Below, piece by piece: positions 51,101 to 60,513 of a stretch of DNA of 64,000 nt; position 1 is the stretch's first letter; the number at the start of each line of letters is the position of its first letter. The notes under the pieces were generated by a model that saw only the letters and a program-made list of their open reading frames with translations, was not told where the DNA came from and did not search any database. Origin of the DNA: Henningerozyma blattae CBS 6284 (Eukaryota > Ascomycota > Saccharomycetes > Saccharomycetales > Saccharomycetaceae); NCBI RefSeq assembly GCF_000315915.1, contig NC_020186.1, positions 868,001 through 932,000 of the forward strand. The letters are read 5' to 3'. The translations under genes and the position numbers were made by a program.

Positions 51101-52068
51101 ATCCCCATGGAAATCGCAGGTGGTTCACTAATCATATCATCTGGAATCAAGACATTACCAGGTTTAGGTTTTCTAGAAGGTAATTGTTGTGGAGGATCCG
51201 ATTCAAAATTATTAACAGCAAATCGAACTCTTTTCAAATTCAATTTACTTAATTCTTCAATCGGTAGACTAGGTTTCTTCAAAGGGTTTTTATTTAAAAT
51301 GATTCTTTCATTAACACTATCTAAATCTGTGACTGGTGGTAATTTAGGGGATGAAGGTTCATTCTCATGTTCATTTACGAGTCGAGATGTGGAGGGTGAC
51401 CTGGATCTTGTGGGTGTTTGTGGTGGGGTATTTTCCACAGCTGATCCTGAAAGCGCATTCTTACCCATTGGGTTTTGAAGCAAAGGCCTTTGAGATCCTG
51501 AGTTTGAAGAGGATCTTCTACCAAAAAGAGAGGAAAAGAGAGATTTTTTAGATTTTTCAGTCAGTGATGAACTTCTTTTCAAAGAATTTGTGTTGGAGGA
51601 AGAAGATGTGGGAGGAGTTAAATCTGTGGTGGAAATTGGGGTTACAAGTGTAGGTCTTCTTGTAGTTGAAGCAGTATTAATCGATGCTGATCGATTTCTC
51701 TTGGGTGTATTGAGTGTAGGTGAGGCTACTTCTTCAGAAGCCGTTGCCAGAGGAGTTTTCAAAATTTCATTACTTGAAAGTCGAGACTCATCCTGTTTAA
51801 ATTCATCCTGGTGTGATTCGTTAGTGCTAGTAGAATCTGCTGTCGGCGGGGGATGTGGTTTATTATCCGAGTGTTTCTTTTTAGCCTTCTTACCTTTATA
51901 CAACCATTCTAATGGGACATCAATATCATCGGATTGAATAATAGTTGGAATTGGACTGGAAGTTGGAATATGGAATTCTGAAGGTGTGCCTTCTTTAGAA
52001 GAGATATCTTCTGATATGACCCTAGACAATTGGTTTTTTTCATGGGTGATGCCATCATCCTTAACCAT
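48148..52068 (-). CDS. GIP3: Gip3/Her1-type protein with leucine-rich repeats and PP1-binding motif
   Basis: A 1306-residue protein matching the yeast pair Gip3 (YPL137C, 1276 residues) and Her1 (YOR227W, 1246). Gip3 binds the protein phosphatase 1 catalytic subunit Glc7. An RVxF-type docking motif, RVRF in LNLKRVRFAVNNF, lies at about residues 280-283. The centre (about 425-830) has irregular leucine-rich repeats such as LKFLDLSNLPQIF and LVSLDLDYHEI. Both ends are disordered; a histidine-rich run HHHHRHHHNHQHNN occurs near the C-terminus. I start it at the ATG at 52068; seven codons upstream in frame there is only a TTG. One gene stands for both yeast duplicates. Confidence 0.9.
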   Translation of the reverse strand: MVKDDGITHEKNQLSRVISEDISSKEGTPSEFHIPTSSPIPTIIQSDDIDVPLEWLYKGKKAKKKHSDNKPHPPPTADSTSTNESHQDEFKQDESRLSSNEILKTPLATASEEVASPTLNTPKRNRSASINTASTTRRPTLVTPISTTDLTPPTSSSSNTNSLKRSSSLTEKSKKSLFSSLFGRRSSSNSGSQRPLLQNPMGKNALSGSAVENTPPQTPTRSRSPSTSRLVNEHENEPSSPKLPPVTDLDSVNERIILNKNPLKKPSLPIEELSKLNLKRVRFAVNNFESDPPQQLPSRKPKPGNVLIPDDMISEPPAISMGITNTSGNITMKYVPIFTKDSKEYKLALERHKLALKEAQKHQEEAHYAAERIAYEVNKFSKKPNILTTTEPIYENFEAFTKKKAAIDKPIHLNEHPFEELNQTSSNSTTATTTNNNYTSLTSPKYKEITLDIIYTRCCHLREILPIPSTLRQVKGKTAPLQTLKFLNPKPTLIDILSFCDFISIVPIYNIIFDNVTLSPLMFKILICSVVNTTVLEKLGLRNVVIDEYGWKLLCKFLMRNNSIIKLDISQTRTRSDLPKSSYRDSMDWNLFCQVLKLRRGNPLQELLLNGIKFHKLSVEIFENVLVAFATNSNINQKLKPYNPLRLGVATSDISATHIKSLLNWASEYNVQGMDLAFNDLSTLVKPIVNKLSSLDFSNLQYFTLNSTNILNSYDAALVLKYLSKLPDLKFLDLSNLPQIFPEIFPYLHKYLPRFTTLKRIHFDNNSLRHRDISMLCNILVKCRTLSQVSMLGQNLSLSVEEENELAVNTDNSGGSNYNSEFARNTLSVTLYTFVRDSPNLVSLDLDYHEISDEIQQRIGICLMRHMDKKMDSSFKIDELATQDDLLYDGSLMTETAETIMTRVTQNSQKNPNQLNKQDSTKRYLFRKYVENLFKVHNNVHQTIDNLYEKQKNIELSNQERDNLTRLILLEKNLHNILDIFTGVPTFTSILGQSLPLLKHVDSQSTILADNDKDSNSSPMTLAETENLSRPHLMATDSGRIIDVFTGKSLNDMSDTSTSHNDKTNNIYKKYQQEEGELHKWGFFVQQRHSIYPDNLDINGLKDHHNHSQTNNNLSSKSSTPSVDSNDNAVSKKHQYTSLNNNNNINPTISNGSSTDSGTENSITNGGDTANSVKQKPNPFVNITNASLFHKSDHNQKKSEHEMVVNTTTDPQQHHHHRHHHNHQHNNLTSSKDHISRLSVQRPQLHASRSGDELRNAIIKAKGVDSIENLIHSVNENEAELETIYGRPIKSLHEDEMTRRDNLSKG

Positions 52069-52522
52069 TATATATTTTTTATGCTTCAATACAAGAATGA
52101 GAATGGGCTAATGATACAAGAATATTTATATATACACATATATATACATACACATGACTATAAAGGCACTTTCAATGGATTATTATTATGATTTAGTAAT
52201 AATTGCATTATAGTATGATGGTATAATAGAATAATAGTATAATATTAATTACAATTAGCAATAGCAATTGTTAGCATTCACCTTATGAATAGAATTTCAT
52301 TACATTACATTACATTAGACATAGATAAGCAAAATGGAAACAGACGTGTCCCAATGGAGTAACACGCCCTTGCACGGCGGGCCGAGACGACGCGCCACAA
52401 AACATGACGTCACAAATTGCAATTCGGAACAGTGGAATGTGGACAAAAAAAACATATCACAATGTCATCAATTCGTAACGCCATCGTGCTATTTGCCAAT
52501 TAACAATTTACTTGGAATTGGC
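52069..52522. other. Gene-free GIP3 promoter
   Basis: Upstream of GIP3 and downstream of ODC. It contains a CATTA repeat near 52298-52317, a G+C-rich patch at 52365-52400, and a perfect CRE palindrome TGACGTCA at 52405-52412, which suits Sko1 or another ATF-type factor. ISU1/ISU2, found between these genes in yeast, is absent. Confidence 0.55.
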
Positions 52523-53419
52523 TTACTTGCCTCCTCCCATCCATGTCAAGACCCCATTAAACACTACAAGCATAATCCCACCACCTGGACCTAGACGGAC
52601 AACTTTTGGTAAGAACCCCTTGTATAGAGCAAGAAACCCTTCTTCACGATAAACGACAAACAATGAGGGCCAAGCCCAATTGTATTTCCTTACCCCATTC
52701 TCCAAAATAGGTTGTGATTGAATTCTTGACTTCACCACATCGAATGGGATATTTAACAAAACACCAATGGTCCCACCGATCATCCCTGCAATTAAATCAC
52801 GTATAGTAACATTTTTTTCCATACTTGGGTATTGGTTTAATATGGATCTGATTTGGAATATACTTCCAAAATAACCTGCATTCCATACAGACTGTCTCCA
52901 TAGCGTACTTTCTAACCCGTTATAGATGGAAAAAACACCTTCTTTCTTGATTAAGTTTCGAAGAACATCCAATGGTCCTTTGAATACACTATTTCTATCT
53001 TGGAGTCGAATCTTGACCAATTCAAACGGTACTACCACAAACGCTTCACAAATACCTGCTGACGCACCACTCAATGTGGCAATTGATTGTGCCCCGACAT
53101 TGGGGAAAAGACGTTTGTATTGGTATGAGAATTCTTCATTAGTAGCAAACTTGGTAGCACGTTTAGGTGCTTCCATGAGAATTGGTGAACTGATACCTTT
53201 ATACAACTTACTAGCGCCCTCTTTACGGATCATTTTTGTGAAACAATCAATAATCCCACCATACATCGTGTCGCTATTAGTTATCCCAGGGTTAGACACT
53301 TGCAATTGCATACGTGTCTTTACGACATCCAAAGGATACATTAATAGAATCTCACTGATCCCAGCTACTGCTCCGGCGGTAAACTTGTACACAAAGGGTG
53401 TGTTTTTTTTTTCACTCAT
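52523..53419 (-). CDS. ODC1: Mitochondrial 2-oxodicarboxylate carrier
   Basis: A 298-residue inner-membrane carrier; S. cerevisiae Odc1 and Odc2 have about 310 and 307. It exchanges 2-oxoadipate and 2-oxoglutarate across the inner membrane, linking lysine and glutamate metabolism. Three carrier repeats are visible by their signatures: PLDVVKTRMQ near residue 29, PFELVKIRLQ in the middle and PFDVVKSRIQ in the last third, each opening a pair of membrane helices. I place the start at the ATG at 53419 (MSEKKNTPFVYKF); upstream codons in frame begin only at a TTG. It is divergently transcribed from MCT1. Confidence 0.95.
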   Translation of the reverse strand: MSEKKNTPFVYKFTAGAVAGISEILLMYPLDVVKTRMQLQVSNPGITNSDTMYGGIIDCFTKMIRKEGASKLYKGISSPILMEAPKRATKFATNEEFSYQYKRLFPNVGAQSIATLSGASAGICEAFVVVPFELVKIRLQDRNSVFKGPLDVLRNLIKKEGVFSIYNGLESTLWRQSVWNAGYFGSIFQIRSILNQYPSMEKNVTIRDLIAGMIGGTIGVLLNIPFDVVKSRIQSQPILENGVRKYNWAWPSLFVVYREEGFLALYKGFLPKVVRLGPGGGIMLVVFNGVLTWMGGGK

Positions 53420-53798
53420 TGCTATGCAATTTTTTTTTCTTTTAGGTTTGATTAAGTTGATGCACAATTGAGGGTTTGCAATTGGTCTACACCTCTCTAA
53501 ACACAATTACATCTATCTTTTTATACTCATCATAATATATATATATATATATGCATGTTTTAACACTAGAATTTATTTTTTTTTCTGTTTAAGAACTATT
53601 TTTCACTTCATGACTAAAACCCGTTAATTACTTACTTCCTTTTTTTCCCATCTCCTATTTACCCTTTTTTGCAAGGGAATTTCACGGATCTTAAATTAGA
53701 TCTAGTCGAATCTTGATTAAAAAAAATAATAACATTCGGACTTTTATTTTTAAAACATTTAATATTATGCAGAGTTAACCAAAACCATAGAACAAACC
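53420..53798. other. Shared divergent promoter of ODC1 and MCT1
   Basis: A 379-base promoter with an (AT)n run at about 53535-53552 and several T-runs. No other feature is evident. Confidence 0.65.
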
Positions 53799-54773
53799 AT
53801 GCTATCGTTATTCACTTTCCCAGGCCAAGGCTCATCTGCGAACCTTCTAGTGTTTAAATCTTTATTACAAAACTTACCTATTGTAATTAAACAAAAGCAA
53901 ATTAATAAAGAACTCTTAAATTTAATTTTCCAAACACCAACTAATCCAGGGAGTAAAACCGTTATTTCAGCGTTATTATTCCATCATTATACTTTAAATC
54001 ACAATAATACTTTCACCAATGCAGTCTCGATAGGTCATTCCTTGGGAGAATTATCTTGTTTAACAATCAATGGATTATTTAATTTACAAGATGCGTATGA
54101 AATTGCCAATTATAGAAATGATATGATGATCAAACATACTTTGAATTATTTGATGCAAAAAAAGGCTCTTTCCAATGAACAATTTGAATTAGTTGCAATT
54201 TTAAATAAAAACTCCAAAAAATTTGATATAAATTTACCAGAGGTTGAACAATTAATAAATAATACTTCAATTACTATTGCCAATATTAATTCTAAAGATC
54301 AAATTGTATTAACTGGACTTTCTAAAGATATTGAAATCCTAACTCCTCAATTACCATCAAATTTAAAATTGAAAAAATTAATTAATCCAAATAATATTCC
54401 ATTTCATAATAATGCCATTTTAAATCCATTAAGATTAGATTTAAAAAATTTCATGTATACAAGGTTAAATTCCAATGTAAATAAGTTAAAGATTCCAATC
54501 ATTTCCAATTATAATTGTCAATTAACTGAATCTATCGATTCAGCTATTGAAAATTTCATTGATTCTACTGTTAATACCGTCCAATTTAATAAATCTATTG
54601 ACAAACTATTTACTGATAACAATACACAAAAGATACCCGGAAAAATCGTTTCATTTGGTCCTGGCAATAATATCCATAATTTATTGAAAAAAAACTTGAT
54701 CATTCCGCAACAAACAAGAGACTCGATGATTGATTACACTGACGTTGATAGTATAGTCTCTTTAGAAACTTAG
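53799..54773 (+). CDS. MCT1: Mitochondrial malonyl-CoA:ACP transferase
   Basis: A 324-residue FabD-type enzyme; S. cerevisiae Mct1 (YOR221C) has about 360. It loads malonyl groups onto mitochondrial acyl carrier protein for fatty-acid and lipoate precursor synthesis. FPGQG lies at residues 7-11, the nucleophile S81 in GHSLGE, the conserved arginine R106 in ANYRND, and the catalytic histidine H203 in PFHNNAIL. The N-terminus is very short before FPGQG, so a long cleaved presequence is missing; MLSLFTFPGQG starts nearly at the fold. It belongs to the same pathway as PPT2. AT-rich codon use is strong, with many N and L. Confidence 0.94.
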   Translation: MLSLFTFPGQGSSANLLVFKSLLQNLPIVIKQKQINKELLNLIFQTPTNPGSKTVISALLFHHYTLNHNNTFTNAVSIGHSLGELSCLTINGLFNLQDAYEIANYRNDMMIKHTLNYLMQKKALSNEQFELVAILNKNSKKFDINLPEVEQLINNTSITIANINSKDQIVLTGLSKDIEILTPQLPSNLKLKKLINPNNIPFHNNAILNPLRLDLKNFMYTRLNSNVNKLKIPIISNYNCQLTESIDSAIENFIDSTVNTVQFNKSIDKLFTDNNTQKIPGKIVSFGPGNNIHNLLKKNLIIPQQTRDSMIDYTDVDSIVSLET

Positions 54774-56830
54774 CTAATAAAACTTTTATATGTAGTTACC
54801 CTTGTTTATGTGTTAAATTGTAAAGAATTTTTAAATAAAATATAAAATTAACAAAAAAAAATATAAAGACATGAGAACTGCTTAAAGGAAAGTAAAAAAT
54901 ATATCTTCACACCAAAATTGTAAAGAGAGGGGAAAGCATAGGGGCAAGTTAAAAAAAAAATCAGGAAAAAAAATCATAACGTTAAAGCTAATATAGAATA
55001 GGAAAATATACTTATTTTTTTTATTTTTCTTTTTTTAATAAAAGTATCAAAAAGCTAGAATATCAATGGGTACCATGGTTTTTGGTGTGAAAAGATAATA
55101 CGAATAACTGAGATGCTTTTAAAGTAATAACAAATTGGCCTAACAAAAATGCATAGTAGGAATAATATATGAATATACGAAAAAGTGTAAATGAAACAAG
55201 AAACGGAATGCTGAAAGTGACGGTATTATAATTAATCCATCCCAAAATAAAAATAAAGCCGCTTAAATCAAAAATTTCATTTCTCTGTAATAATAATAGA
55301 ATCTTTTTTTATTTTTTTTCTTTTTTATTGATTTTTAAGTTTTTTTAATTTTTAATAGTTAGTTATGTTATCGTGTTCGTAGTCGTAATTGTGGTCGTTA
55401 AATTGTAATGTAAAATTAATAAATGTAAAAATAATAACGTAAAATAATAATAGCAATAAATGTAAGTAAAATGCGATCACACTAAAGTATCATAAATGTG
55501 AAACAGTCATAAATTCGTAGCAAAGTGGAGTTGGAAACAGAGTTCTCTCGAATAGTCAATGCAATTGTAAATAGTAATTGGCAAAAAGTATACCGAAATA
55601 AATCAATAAGGTAAAATATAATAATGTAAATGTAAATATAAATGTAAATGTAAAAAAAGACGGCAACTGCAATGTAATAAAATGGCACTATAATAATAAA
55701 AAACTTGTAAAACTTCAAATATTTTAATAAGTACTAATCAGAATCATAAAAATGCAATAATGATAAAAATATAATGAAAGCAATAAAGGCCACTAAAAAG
55801 GAATTACACACATGGTACCCATTGTAAACGAGTGTAAAACCCTAAGGCTTTGGAGTCATATGCAAGACAAGTATACAAAATAGTGCATGAAGACCATCAG
55901 TTAATCTGAAATATCACTTGCACTTATATACCATTCCAAGATGTAATTTCATCACACTCAGCTTATCATTGGAGTATATTACATATTGCATTACCCAATA
56001 CCAAGAGCATACGATTCCAGGCAAAAATGAACCGATAGCAAAGAGTCATCGTATATTGTCATTGTAGAATATAAGAGAATATTATCAGATTACCGCTAAT
56101 GCGGTGGGGTAGTCTTTTTTCAATACGTATATTAAATATTACAAAGCACCAGCCTTTTTGTCTTAGTAGGCTTCGGTAAAAAGCCAAATTTGCGATGGCG
56201 TGATTGTGTTTACAGTTCCCCCTCTAGTGAAAAAACACTAGTTTAATTAACAAATTGGGAATTCACCCACTCAGAAAAGTGGATAACATCACCTATTTGA
56301 GTTTCGACAAGATATCAAAACAAATCAAACACCTCATGTTTTTTTGTTCTGTTTCTTAAACCATTGTGGAATAACATTACATGATTCCATATCTCCTATT
56401 TATTTTCTTCTAGAAAATTTCTTGTTAAAGAGAATAGAATTCAATTTCTCCACATTTTTATCTCAATTAAGAATCGGCCATTTGCTCGACAAAGTCTCCA
56501 ACCCCTTATAAACTTCCACATCTTAACTTTTATTCGAGAGTAGTAACCCACCCAGCGATTTGTTGGGTTTGTAAATATAAGAAGAATAAGAAACCAAGAT
56601 CCTTACATTCCACAGTTTCTTTAAGACATACTGTATCAAGCCATATTTCCTACAAGTAGAATTGCCATTTCACACCCTAATCTTATAATCTACGACGATT
56701 AGTCCTACTCTCGTATGCATCCTTCTACCCGAATGACATCATAATAGCATACTATTACAAGGATTGCATTTCGTACCTCTCTCTTTGTCTCTCGCATGCA
56801 TAACCTCACATGCATCACTCCGTCTATGGC

Positions 56831-56880
56831 TAAAAGAAACGCAGCTTGACTAAAAGAAACTCAGCTTGACTAAAAGAAAC
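56831..56880. repeat. 20-base tandem repeat, 2.5 copies
   Basis: The unit begins TAAAAGAAAC and continues KCAGCTTGAC. Copies start at 56831 and 56851, with a half copy at 56871. The only difference between the two full units is G or T at position 11. It lies about 550-600 bases upstream of STE13. Confidence 0.9.
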
Positions 56881-57240
56881 TTATCAGGATAACAATTATC
56901 CTCCAATCTTTCTTATGTAATTATTTTTATTTATCATTTATTATCTGAATTGTATCACAAATCTTACATATTACACCAATCTCATAAACCTTAATTATCA
57001 TATTTCTTTTTTTTTTCAGTATCAATAAATAATCTCTCCTTGATTATTGAAAAATCCATTTTCGGTAAGTGAAAAATTAAAAAAAAAAAGAAAAAAAGAA
57101 AAAGAAATTTATTTATCTTGATGAAAATGAAAAAAATTAGAAAATAAAAAAAAACAAAAATAAACGATCAGCTGTAAAATCGAACCGCTGACTTTTTTAA
57201 ATTTTGTCTCCATGGATATATCCGGTTTAAGATGCCAATG

Positions 57241-57258
57241 GGATCTAGGACTAGATCC
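57241..57258. promoter_or_regulatory. 8-base inverted repeat GGATCTAG/CTAGATCC
   Basis: GGATCTAG and its exact reverse complement CTAGATCC are separated by GA, 168-185 bases upstream of the STE13 ATG. It could be a dimer binding site or a transcript hairpin. Confidence 0.5.
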
Positions 57259-57425
57259 GCTCATAACCAGTTCCTATTTTAGAGTAAAGCCTCAACAGCG
57301 TAATAATCATTCTTATGAGACGTTTCAAGACATCAAGAACTAATCCATTTGGTTGGCCTTAAGAAGCATATTTAGACGTGGCTATTTTTCTTTTAGAGTG
57401 AATAAAAAAGTGATAGTAAAAAGGT

Positions 57426-60188
57426 ATGTCGAATTCTACAAGGTCTCATAAGAGAAAGAATAGTCATCTCTTTCTTCAGAGAACGAATTCTGATTCATAC
57501 TTGGCTTCTGAATATAATAACATGGATTCGAATTATGATAATTTACAATCGTCAATCAGCGAGACTCTTATGCCCTTGGAAGACAATTTAAATGATACCA
57601 GTATATATAACAATGCGAATAATAATAATGCTAATGCTACTAATAATAATACTAATAATCGGAACAAATTCCCTGCAGAGCAATTCGATATAGAAGAACA
57701 AAGGGATGCCTTGGCTGATCAATCTCTTTGGAGTTTTTTCAAGCCAAGGAAATCGGATGCCATGAGACGTAGATCATCGTTACCGATCGTTATCTTATCT
57801 TTCTTTTGCTTTCTTCTTATAGCGATTATATTATTATTCAGAGAATCAAAATTAATACATGATAAAAACCACTTTGATATCTCAACAAGAAATTTTGGCA
57901 TTGAAACAGTATTAGATGGAGATTTTTTACCTTCTTTTAAACCTTTCCATTTCATTACTCATCCACATTCTTTTGCATTATCTCAAGATGAAGATCCAGG
58001 GCTATATTGGACCTTAAATGATGATAGTACACGATTTGTGGCAAGACAATTGTTTGATGAATCGTTTGAAAAAGATTTAACCTTGGGGACTGCTGGTTTC
58101 AAATATAATGATATCCTACATAACATTCATGCTATTGAGATAAATTATGATTTGAATAAGATATTATTGGGGTCTGATCTAGAAGTTCAATTCAGACATT
58201 CCACAACAGGCTATTATTGGTTAAAATATTTAAACACAAATGAAATAGAGCCTATTACACCTCTAGAAAATCAAATTGTTAAATTATCTTATGCAAAATT
58301 CTCACCAAGATATAATTTCATATATTTTGTTTATGAAAATAATTTATATTTGAAAAATATTAACAATGCAAATTCAAAAGTTATTCAATTGACAAATGAT
58401 GGTTCTTTAGATATCCTTAATGGTAAACCAGATTGGGTTTATGAAGAAGAAGTTCTTGCTAAGGACTCTGCATTTTGGTGGTCATCAGATGAATCTAATT
58501 TTGTCTTTGCTAAATTTAATGATTCAAAAGTTGGTAAATATTCCATTCCCAAATATACTTCAGATGATGATAAATTATATTCTACTCAAAAAGTCATCAA
58601 TTATCCAAAACCAGGTACAGCAAATCCATTAGTCTCAATGTATTTATATAATTTCCAACAAGGTGTTATGTTTGACATTAATTTGATGGATGATACATTA
58701 GGGGTTGATTACATCTTATATGATGTGATTTGGATAGATAGCAATCATGTTATGTTTAAGTTGACTGATAGAACTTCTAAAATCATGGAAATTAAAATTT
58801 TTAATGTTGAATTGAATAAATTTATATTAACAAACTCATTTAATTCATCATCATATAATGGTTGGTTTGAAAAACAAAAAGTTACTTTACCTATCCCTTC
58901 TAATATTGAAAAATATAGAATGGATTCAGGTTATATTAATATAGAAGTAGATATGGATTCCGGGTTTAATCACTTATTTTATTATCCAAAGGTAAACTCA
59001 GTTGAAAAGATTCAATTGACTAAAGGTGATTGGGAAATCTCGGGTTCTAAAGGGATAGTAGGATATGAATTCGATACTGATACAATTTTTTTCATGTCCA
59101 ATAGGATAAATTCTCTTTCACAACAATTATATAGTGTTCGAATTAATGATCCTTTGAATGTCAATCTATTACAAGACCCCAAAAATGGTGAAAATTATTA
59201 TCATTTCACTTTCAGTCAAAGTGGTAGATTTGCTATGATGGAATATGCTGGTCCTAGTGTTCCAACTAGATACGCTGGATATTTAACAGATTTAGTGTCG
59301 CCAGATATCGATCAAAATAAACATATTATCAATTTAACTAAAAATCATGAATTATCAGAAAGTTTAAGTAAATTCGATTTACCTATCACTTCATTCAAGA
59401 CTATTCGTATACCTGATTCTCATCTAGATATTAATGTGGTGGAAATTAAACCACGTAATATGAATCCAAAGAAAAAATACCCCATCTTAGTAAATGTCTA
59501 TGGTGGTCCAGGATCTCAAACATTTTCCACTAAATTTAATATCTTTATGGAAAATGCTGTGACTTCTGGTCTTGATGCTATAGTGTTACAAATTGAACCA
59601 AGAGGTACAGGAGGTAAAGGTTGGCCCTTTAAAACTTGGGCAAAAGAAAAAATTGGTTATTGGGAGCCAAGAGATATTACTGAGATTACTAGAAAATTCA
59701 TCAAAGAAAATTCTCCCTATATAGATGAAGAAAGAGTGGCCATTTGGGGATGGTCTTATGGTGGATTTGCAACTTTAAAGACTATTGAATATGATGAAGG
59801 TAAAACTTTTAAATATGCAATGGCAGTAGCACCAGTAACAAATTGGGCAACTTATGATTCAATTTATACCGAAAGATATATGAATAAACCGATAGATAAT
59901 CCTTCAGGTTATATTGAAATTTCAAAAATAAATAATTTTGCAGCATTTGGTAAACTAGAACGATTCTTAATTATGCACGGTACAGCTGACGATAATGTTC
60001 ATATTCAAAACACTTTTAAATTTTTAGATGAGATGGATATTCATGATATTAGAAATTATGATACACACATTTTCCCAGATTCAGATCATTCTATTTCTCA
60101 TCATAATGCACAAGACATTGTATACCAAAAATTATATTATTGGCTAGAAAATGCATTTACAAAGAAGTTTGATACATTATCTTATTGA
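57426..60188 (+). CDS. STE13: Dipeptidyl aminopeptidase A, alpha-factor processing
   Basis: A 920-residue type II membrane serine protease; S. cerevisiae Ste13 has 931. In the late Golgi it trims dipeptides from the alpha-factor precursor after Kex2. The cytosolic N-terminus starts SHKRKNSHLF as in yeast Ste13. A membrane anchor spans about residues 119-138. The lumenal part has the beta-propeller and hydrolase domain with S777 in GWSYGG, D855 in HGTADDN and H888 in DSDHSI, a complete triad. The yeast retention motif FxFxD is not intact; the aligned stretch reads EQFDIEEQ. Homologue Dap2 is less likely given the N-terminus and gene order. Confidence 0.96.
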   Translation: MSNSTRSHKRKNSHLFLQRTNSDSYLASEYNNMDSNYDNLQSSISETLMPLEDNLNDTSIYNNANNNNANATNNNTNNRNKFPAEQFDIEEQRDALADQSLWSFFKPRKSDAMRRRSSLPIVILSFFCFLLIAIILLFRESKLIHDKNHFDISTRNFGIETVLDGDFLPSFKPFHFITHPHSFALSQDEDPGLYWTLNDDSTRFVARQLFDESFEKDLTLGTAGFKYNDILHNIHAIEINYDLNKILLGSDLEVQFRHSTTGYYWLKYLNTNEIEPITPLENQIVKLSYAKFSPRYNFIYFVYENNLYLKNINNANSKVIQLTNDGSLDILNGKPDWVYEEEVLAKDSAFWWSSDESNFVFAKFNDSKVGKYSIPKYTSDDDKLYSTQKVINYPKPGTANPLVSMYLYNFQQGVMFDINLMDDTLGVDYILYDVIWIDSNHVMFKLTDRTSKIMEIKIFNVELNKFILTNSFNSSSYNGWFEKQKVTLPIPSNIEKYRMDSGYINIEVDMDSGFNHLFYYPKVNSVEKIQLTKGDWEISGSKGIVGYEFDTDTIFFMSNRINSLSQQLYSVRINDPLNVNLLQDPKNGENYYHFTFSQSGRFAMMEYAGPSVPTRYAGYLTDLVSPDIDQNKHIINLTKNHELSESLSKFDLPITSFKTIRIPDSHLDINVVEIKPRNMNPKKKYPILVNVYGGPGSQTFSTKFNIFMENAVTSGLDAIVLQIEPRGTGGKGWPFKTWAKEKIGYWEPRDITEITRKFIKENSPYIDEERVAIWGWSYGGFATLKTIEYDEGKTFKYAMAVAPVTNWATYDSIYTERYMNKPIDNPSGYIEISKINNFAAFGKLERFLIMHGTADDNVHIQNTFKFLDEMDIHDIRNYDTHIFPDSDHSISHHNAQDIVYQKLYYWLENAFTKKFDTLSY

Positions 60189-60513
60189 ATTAATGATGCT
60201 TTTTCATATTTTTATTTTTCATTGTAACAATAACACAAAATTAAAACTAATAGACAATTTTATATTTATGTAACATTATTCGTTTTTTATGTAGTATTAA
60301 TTTATTTTTTTTAATTCGCGGATACCATTTTCTCTCTACCCTTTATTAATTTTACATTTGAATTTGTGACACTTTCATAAAATAATTATAAAATCAATTT
60401 TCTTTTACAATTAAACAAGTACTTAAACTTATGAATTAGTAAAAATTGTTCTATTCTTGTTAGTATCTTAAGAACAGTCTTAAAAATTATAAAAAATAAT
60501 ATCAAAATTCAAG
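60189..60513. other. Gene-free promoter of the SPO19/SPR2-like gene
   Basis: AT-rich promoter with an NDT80-type element at 60362-60370 and a weaker CACAAAA at 60234-60240. No gene is seen. Confidence 0.6.
60362..60370 (-). promoter_or_regulatory. Middle sporulation element upstream of SPO19-like gene
   Basis: On the minus strand the sequence reads GTCACAAAT, an exact fit to the Ndt80 element gNCRCAAAW. It lies about 144 bases upstream of the ATG. Middle-meiosis control would be expected of a spore-wall gene. Confidence 0.5.

Larger units (their letters stand above)
54774..57425. other. 2.65-kb gene-free region upstream of STE13
   Basis: This is the longest gap in the window. The left half (to about 55750) is very AT-rich with TGTAAA-type repeats around 55610-55655. 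The right half is less AT-rich and holds hairpins at 56092-56105 and 56224-56241, a 20-base tandem repeat at 56831-56880, and an inverted repeat at 57241-57258. The yeast gene RCN2 would lie here but no frame matches it. Short frames are unconvincing. An unannotated RNA is possible. Confidence 0.5.

Noticed and set aside
53420..53506. N-terminal extension of the ODC carrier to 53506
   Set aside because: The first codon would be TTG and carriers of this family start close to the first helix, as from the ATG at 53419.
57170..57200. Minus-strand AGCGGTTCGATTTT resembling a tRNA B box
   Set aside because: Flanking bases do not pair and the remaining tRNA arms are missing.
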